Source: Colias croceus (Eukaryota > Arthropoda > Insecta > Lepidoptera > Pieridae). From it: DNA of 64,000 bases. Below, one piece after another: positions 57,954 through 64,000 of this stretch. Position numbers and translations under genes: made by a program. Under the pieces are notes generated by a model that worked only from the letters and a program-made list of their open reading frames with translations, searched no databases and was not told where the DNA came from. Numbering within the stretch: the first letter of the stretch is position 1; the number at the start of each line of letters is the position of its first letter. The stretch spans positions 7,765,001-7,829,000 of the forward strand of contig NC_059552.1 in assembly GCF_905220415.1 (NCBI RefSeq). Reading direction: 5' to 3'.

Positions 57954-58030
57954 GGGTACCATAGCGGGACTTTTTGATAGGTATTTTAAGAGGGTGCCAT
58001 ACCGGGACCATACCATAGCGGGACTAACCC
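57954..58030 (-). repeat. right inverted end of the MULE
   Basis: Complement of the left end; 76 of 77 positions identical. TTTTCAGA follows at 58031-58038. Confidence 0.92.
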
Positions 58031-58279
58031 TTTTCAGAAGGGTTTGATATCAATATTTTCTATAAGGCCTATATAATATGTAGATTGTATATACTGCATG
58101 GCAAAATATTCAAACAAGCATAAAATGGGAACTATAAAAACGGAGAATATTATGCTATTAATATTTTCCATACTATTTATTTATTTATAATAGAGTTCAA
58201 TCTACAATAGAGTCGAATCTGAGACTATTTATAGATTTAATAATGTACTACAGATTAGTTAGGGCAAAAAGCAATAATT

Positions 58280-58510
58280 GAAGTGAAACTTCTTTATTGG
58301 GGTTGGAATAAAAATTTAGTGTAACATTTTTTCGTTACACGTGACATTTTTCCGTTACGCGTGACATTTTTCCGTTACGCGCCATCATTTTCTTATCCCT
58401 ACCACGCGTGACGCGTGATTCGACGTATTTCTGTATAGTAAATTATTTTTTGAAAAATAAGGTCATAAAGAAGTTTTACTTCTTACGTGTGTACACGCAC
58501 ACATTTTTTT
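58280..58510 (+). mobile_element. MITE family E, copy 3, with internal duplication
   Basis: Starts GAAGTGAAACTTCTTTATTG and ends with GAAGTTTTACTTCTTACGTG and ACACATT. The segment GTGACATTTTTCCGTTACGC is present twice in a row (58341-58380), unlike in the other copies. Confidence 0.8.
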
Positions 58511-59006
58511 ATTTATAATTTTTAACTCTACTAATATACTCTCAGCAAGCGTCCAATTAGTTTTTAATTCATAAAAAATGGAAATTAAAACTTTCTTCCT
58601 CTTCCTTAAATACCGCCAGGTATTTTACCTTTTTCAATTTTAAAGTAAGTTTAGTAATAAAATTTTATTTAAACGGAACTACGCAAAACTAGGCTATTTA
58701 AATAAGGCGGTCTATACACATTCAAATTTTAAAATCAAATTCATTATTAGTAAATATTTTTAGCTAGTTTTTTTTGGTGAACGTTAAATTAACTTTCATG
58801 GCTCATTGTCATAGGACACAACATGAGTTTTGCTTGTTGCAAACAGCTATTCCTAGAGTAGTAGCATATTATTTTCATAATGAAGTAAACTTCTTTTGAA
58901 TACACATATGGGGAAAATTCAATTTTTTCTTCTTTATGGTATTTATGTAGAGTAGATATTATTATGTTTGACGGAAGAAGAGGCCCAAGGCCATTTTTAA
59001 AAAGAG
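58511..59006. other. no convincing gene
   Basis: A minus frame at 58789-59052 (87 codons) begins MSACPDDGDVRIADVTLF. I do not recognise it; it overlaps the CRE pair and lacks clear splice or poly(A) context. Confidence 0.35.
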
Positions 59007-59029
59007 TGACGTCAGCAATTCTGACGTCA
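59007..59029. promoter_or_regulatory. pair of consensus CRE (TGACGTCA) sites
   Basis: TGACGTCA at 59007-59014 and again at 59022-59029, start to start 15 bp, followed by a GC-rich patch (59100-59180, with CGGCCGGCGCGTGAATG). This looks like a promoter, but no coding exon could be tied to it. A further ACGTCACG motif occurs near 59535 and GACGTCACGTGG near 60653. Confidence 0.5.
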
Positions 59030-60800
59030 CCATCATCAGGGCAGGCGCTCATACTCGAAGTAGAACGCCTGTGGGTATTTTTACTGCCCTTTTATTCCAC
59101 GTCGTAATTATAGAGAGAGCTCCGAACGCTCCAACGGCCGGCGCGTGAATGTGCTCTGTGCCGTCGGACGCTCGTATTTAAATTAAACCATGACTCACAA
59201 GAATTAGTTTGAGAGTGTTGCCACTCTAATTTTTGCAATGAATTTTTATCATTTTTAACAAACATTTAATTATTTCGTTAATTTAACCACTTATTTAAAA
59301 AGATTTAAGTAAACTTTAGCTAGTTATAATTATTTAGTAGTTTGACGGTAGTCGTTTATTGTCGTTGCGCCGACATGTTATAAATCCAAATATTATCATA
59401 AAAAATATAGTAAATTATTCGTCTTCATCCCGCCTTAAAATATTTCAACGCAAAGCAATCAAAAATCCTCGTCAGTAACGGCAAATATTAATTTACATGT
59501 AATTTGCGGAGTGATTGCTGTAGACTGTACAGTAACGTCACGATTATAATTTGCGTGGAAACAGTTGGTACGCCCGATTGTCGCGCCTTTGTTAACGGAG
59601 ACTGACTTTACTGTTGTTTTCTTGGTATTCGACGTGATCAGGGTGAATTTGGGAATGTTTTTATTTGTATTTTTTTAAGGTTTTGATAACTTCATAATAA
59701 AATTACTTAACTGCTTTGTTTATAGTGACAATTTCTAGCTGAGCACTTGAAGTGAAAGAAGTAAGTTGGGCAGATACAATAAATATCTGTTACACTGATA
59801 AATTTGCCATACGGACATTGGACAAGTACGTGATCAACCTTCAGTGCTTTGCCAGACCGTGTTTTTTTTGTCTCCATCGGAAATCGACCCAGGACCCTCG
59901 GTTCTACGCTAGGCCATTAACCACTGTCGCAAGAAGTCGATCACGTAGTATGCATATTGCATAATGCTCCAGCTTTTTTGCAAAGCTTTTTACTCGTATA
60001 AACTTTAAGAATCTGCCTACGCAGACACATCAAACCACTGCTGTTTCTAGTAGCATGATCCGTTAATATTTAAAATATTATTTACAGTACCAAATGCTTT
60101 AACCTTAAGGGAAGTACACACAGTGTCTAGGAGCGGAATTGCGGGAAGTTAACAAACGCATGGAACTCTGACGAAGCTGTATATTTAGTTATTTTTGCTA
60201 AATAAACTCGTAGCGACGCCGTACAACCAGCTAATTAGCTGCTTCCGTCTCTTTTAATTGGTATTAAACGTGCGTGAAATGAAAGTGCATAATATTATAT
60301 TATTTTAAAGCATTTATATCCGATTTATATTATTAAAACTAAGAAAAAAGAAATAGAAAAAATAAAAAATAAATAAAAGATTGTGACGTTTTGACTACTA
60401 AAATAACCATGTTTGCAGAAAGGGTTCGAAGGCGAAAGGAGATAAAAAACCTAAAAACCTTTTCATTTCTTTTCACAGTTGACCCAAAGAAAAAATATTG
60501 TGAAAAGAGCTGTTTATCAGAATTCAGATGTTTATCAAATATCTTATCTTTACTTACCATGAAACATTACTCTTGATACAAAAAGGTCAACTTTTATAAT
60601 TGTAAAGATTATTTTTCCGACCCAAATATCGACCAATAGAATTGCACCATTCGACGTCACGTGGTACAACCTACATGGTATTATACTGATAATTTTTTGA
60701 AAATTTTCTCTGGTCGTTGACGTCAAACTGTCAGGTTGAATTCAATTGTGAAATTATATTGGCCGACATTTGGGACGGAAAAATGAAAAATAATCTCCCG
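59030..60800. other. possible promoter or first-exon region, no supported gene
   Basis: GC-richer than average at 59090-59190 and 59530-59640 (GGTACGCCCGATTGTCGCGC). A repeat relic at 59877-59945 (GACCCAGGACCCTCGG, GCCATTAACCACTGTCG). No open frame above chance level. Confidence 0.35.
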
Positions 60801-61000
60801 AATACCACACGAGCTTCAAAATTATCTGGCATTTCCCTCAAGGTTCCCTGCAAACAAATAAAGTCGTCAAGTTTTTCAGGAAAAATCACTCGCGCTTCGC
60901 GCTCGTGATTTTTTAACCTTGACTAAAAACTTGACTCCTTCATTTGTTTGCAACGAACCTATCGGAAAATACCCGATAATTTTGAAGCTCTTGTGGTATT
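60801..61000. mobile_element. 200-bp fold-back element
   Basis: The outer arms ATACCACACGAGCTTCAAAA and complement ...TTTTGAAGCTCTTGTGGTAT enclose a long imperfect stem that includes TGCAAACAAAT/ATTTGTTTGCA and ends in a tight centre, AAAATCAC-TCGCG-CTTCG-CGCTCGTGATTTT (60880-60912). Nearly the whole length can pair. A fold-back MITE is the simplest reading. Confidence 0.8.
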
Positions 61001-61071
61001 ATAAGTGAAAAGCCTTGAAGTTGACTAAAATATTAAAGTCATAAATATCTACTCTAAAAAGTTATAATAGT

Positions 61072-61214
61072 GTTCCCCGACGAGTACAATATGGGGGTCT
61101 TCAAGCGTAGATTGAACAACCTTCTAGTGAAGCGCGTTCCATCTTAGACCACATCTCAACTTAACATCAGGCGAGATTGTGGACAAGCGCTTCCCTATCG
61201 ACAATAAAAAAAAA
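61072..61214 (+). mobile_element. 3' end of a LINE with poly(A)
   Basis: A coding remnant, FPDEYNMGVFKRRLNNLLVK then RVPS and a stop (61074-61148), followed by a 3' UTR (CATCAGGCGAGATTGTGGAC) and nine A at about 61205-61213. The peptide is typical of the extreme C-terminus of lepidopteran non-LTR reverse transcriptases, from memory. Confidence 0.7.
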
Positions 61215-61392
61215 GTTATTCAAAACTCCTTCCCAATTCCCAATATCCCACCATTTTGTGCAACCACCAACATTATTATTGTGTAGTTCTACCGTCATTA
61301 TTCTATGCATCCTTTCACTATTATTATATAACTTTTCAATCTCCATTTCATCACATACATCATTTAGTGCTACCAAATATAACGGTCGAGAG

Positions 61393-61436
61393 TAGCTCAA
61401 AAATGTTCTAATAACAATTAGAACATTTTTGAGCTA
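61393..61436. repeat. perfect 20-bp hairpin
   Basis: Arm TAGCTCAAAAATGTTCTAAT at 61393-61412, loop AACA, exact complement at 61417-61436. Surrounding sequence (CTCGAG-like) extends the stem loosely. Confidence 0.92.
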
Positions 61437-63126
61437 ACTCGAGTTCCCAATTTGGCTACTAAAGATCTCTAACCTTACAAAACTCGCCAATTTGGCCACT
61501 CACCTCGCTTGATAATCCCATCATTGTACTGCACTCCCATTATCCTGCATCCTTGTCAATTAAATCGCTACCAACCGCATCTATTGATAAATATCGTGTA
61601 GTGTATTCAGACCGTCTGAGTCTGCTTTGAATAGACCATTGATCTGGGCTCAATCACCATGCAACCACCAATTACTGGAGCCAAGATTGAACATCGATTC
61701 TATTGTGACATTTGTATGTAAAATCGTATAGCGTTTTATGCTAGGTATGATCATTCACGTGTTTTATATTGTCTTATGAGTGGTTGTTATTTGGAAATAT
61801 ATTGTTTAGAATTTTTATAACAATCGCTACTCTCGCTATTGGTTTATGCTCATATCATAGTACAGGAACATAATAACTGTGTGCAATTTTTTCAACAAAA
61901 TAATATTATGTTGATTTATTGTTGAACCAAAACTGGGTAGAATTTAGTAAAACATTGATTCGTTTTGAATGATAATTAAGCTTACTGAGGTAATAGATTA
62001 AATAATAATTACCTTAGGAACTAAAAAACGAAGACGAATGAACTTACATACTAAAAGTACTCAATTCCCAATTATTCCTAAGAAAATATTGACAATTTAC
62101 ATGAATGTCTGTCTATTACACGCAGGTGAGACCTTTACACATAATCCGCAAACAAAGTCTAACATCACATCAAATGCCGAAACATTTAATATTGTATCAT
62201 TTAAAGCAGAACTAATTGGCTGGTTATTGGCAAAGGCTAACAAGGCAAGCATTCAACTGATGTCTATTCAATTCGAGTTTCTATAATCGTATTACCTCAA
62301 GTACTGTTAAGAATTTGGGAATCATGTCTCAATTATGTGAGGATTTTAATGACGTCATTAATTGTAGTATAGCTATGTACTGTGTTGTTTCTGGTATATA
62401 AATTTAGATAATTATAATATTATAGCAATGCTAGTAAATTTCTACGAGTACACTAATTTACATAATCGATAATGAATATTATAGATGTACGATTTGTTTG
62501 TAATCAATAAAATTATTCGCAGCAGTTCTTTTACTATTGGTAATTGATATTATGCCTGAAAACATTGGCTATTTTAGGTTTGAATGAGATCAAGATTACT
62601 GTTTATTACTACCGATTTCTGATTAAAATAAAAGATAGAAGAATTACTCCAACAAACAAACTCACAAACTTGCTAAGTTTTCCTTTCTATAAATATAGAA
62701 CAACAGAAATCGGAGTTTGAACGTTATCGTTATAATAGTAGCCAGGAAATAAAAAAAAATACCGGAATGCTATATAAAGTATCGATTATTTTCACCCCAC
62801 AAGACTTATCCCAGTTTATTGGCCCATGAATTGGCATCAGACACTCGGCGGCGTTCAAAAGAATATTCAAACTGGATCTGAAAATAATTTTCATTGGAAT
62901 AGACTTTCACAGACATTTGTATCGAGTACTTCCTAGTATTTTTGCCAACAGTACACGGTAAATAAGAAATGTGGTTGTTGGTTACATAGTAAATTTGTAT
63001 TTAATCCTGAAACTACAGTCAACATGTTAGGTAAACAATTCTTACTAAACAATTGGCGACATAGATAAACCTTCAGACGTACTCAGCAAATATTATTGTT
63101 ATTGTGACTTCTCCATTTATATTTAT
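61437..63126. other. no gene seen
   Basis: At 61437-61510 a phrase CCAATTTGGC[TC]ACT occurs twice. The frame 62038-62286 has no domain. The rest is AT-rich spacer. Confidence 0.4.
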
Positions 63127-63364
63127 CCATACTAATATTATAAATGCGAAAATAACTCTGTCTGTCTGCCTGTTACTCAATCACGCCTAAACTACTGAAC
63201 CAATTTTCATGAAATTTGGTATGGAGATATTTTGATACTCGAGAAAGGGCATAGGCTACTTTTTATCCCGGGAAAATGACGCAATCCTGGAAATCCCACG
63301 GGAACGGGAACTATGCGGGTTTTTCTTTGACTGCGCGGGCGAAGCCGCGGGCGGAAATCTAGTT
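63127..63364 (-). repeat. SINE-like repeat A, (TCTG)n subfamily, full length
   Basis: CCATACTAATATTATAAATG, TCTGTCTGTCTGCCTG, then the family A body ACGGGAACGGGAACTATGCG to GCGGGCGGAAATCTAG. It joins the front of the 15715 copy to the classical A end. Confidence 0.85.
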
Positions 63365-64000
63365 TAATTATAAATTATCTGTCCCATGTTATATTTAATT
63401 GCTTTCCTCACCCGGTTTTGCTTGGGCTCGCATGACATTTTTTTTCACACTGCTTGGATTCCATCCACTTCATGACTCACCATTATTTCATACTATTTTG
63501 GTTCATAATTACTAATTGGTAATGTTTTAAATCTATACTAAAGCACAATATTACAACTGTTATTTTTACATTGAAACTTTCAATTTAATTAACTAACTTA
63601 CCTTTTCACATGATTCCATTTAGGGTATCCCAAGATTTCACAAATCCCGTTATCGCATAGAATTTCTGTCTACCCTCAAATTCAATGCGTTTATTCAGCT
63701 AATAGCATGTAAATGAACATATTGAGGAACGGATAAAAAGTTTCAAAAGAGTTCTGCAGTATATAAAATACGGCCAATCCGGGAGCGCAGTATGAGAAAA
63801 CTTTTCGACACAAATAAACTGTTTATAGACAATAGTAAATAGTTCTTTACCGATACTGGGCTATGAAGCGTGTGGTACAAACTACACACATTTGTCAGGT
63901 CAGTTATTAATATTTATTTTATGGAATGGATAATATAGTTGAATGAGGAAGGTATGAATTCTTTGAGGATCATAGTTATTATCGTTGTTATTATATATTT
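63365..64000. other. no gene seen
   Basis: AT-rich sequence up to the window edge; nothing I can name. Confidence 0.4.

Larger units (their letters stand above)
55260..58030 (-). mobile_element. full-length Mutator-like (MULE) DNA transposon
   Basis: 2771 bp bounded by inverted ends 55260-55336 and 57954-58030: 77 bp that match at every base except the first. An 8-bp duplication flanks the element. It carries one transposase gene on the minus strand with FLYWCH and MULE domains, the make-up of insect MULEs such as the Phantom group (from memory). AT-rich repetitive DNA lies at 55480-55860. The near-perfect ends suggest a fairly young insertion, while two frameshifts disable the gene. Confidence 0.93.

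Noticed and set aside
58789..59052. 87-codon minus-strand frame starting MSACPDDGDVRIADV
   Set aside because: No recognisable family, no supporting splice or poly(A) signals, and it overlaps apparent promoter motifs. Kept only as a note.

Overview
The window is nuclear DNA of an insect, almost certainly a moth or butterfly. It is very AT-rich, its genes have small exons with canonical GT/AG introns, and it is littered with short interspersed repeats that share the GCCCGCGGCTTCGCCCGCG-type core and end in TATAATATTAGTA, a style familiar from lepidopteran genomes. It also holds a short interstitial block of TTAGG, the insect telomere repeat. I see no bacterial-style operon, no CRISPR array, no rRNA gene and no convincing tRNA gene.

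Genes, left to right. (1) 2056-17217, minus strand: an 11-exon gene that I could join frame by frame into a 1219-residue protein. It is the homologue of the DNA-damage adaptor 53BP1 (tandem Tudor, a UDR-like segment, two BRCT repeats). Its introns carry a 35-bp minisatellite, a 1.4-kb satellite with 11-bp period, and a dead LINE. (2) 18119-19793, plus strand: a three-exon gene for a 131-residue F-box protein, divergent from 53BP1 across about 900 bp. (3) 24816-25931, plus strand: a two-exon gene for a 109-residue secreted protein of the MBF2 family, with a repeat inside its intron. (4) About 46770-47185, plus strand: a probable promoter, a non-coding first exon and a first coding exon of a gene whose remainder I could not find.

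The rest is mobile DNA. 36357-37511 is an internally deleted piggyBac-like element with TTAA ends that keeps only the C-terminal cysteine finger of its transposase. 39872-41909 is a 5'-truncated R1-type non-LTR retrotransposon ending in poly(A). 41925-43190 is an unclassified region of diverged repeating modules. 55260-58030 is a full-length Mutator-like (MULE) DNA transposon with 76-bp matching inverted ends, an 8-bp target duplication and a FLYWCH plus MULE transposase gene with two frameshifts. Several MITE families, fold-back hairpins and about two dozen SINE-like copies fill the remaining space.

The genes do not form a pathway. 53BP1 and the F-box gene may share a divergent promoter. I found no clear undescribed system. 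The points most worth checking are the helically phased A-tract satellite and the donor-like minisatellite inside 53BP1, the altered Tudor cage residue, the in-frame duplication at a 53BP1 splice donor, the MULE with repeated motifs in its ends, and the modular element at 42 kb.
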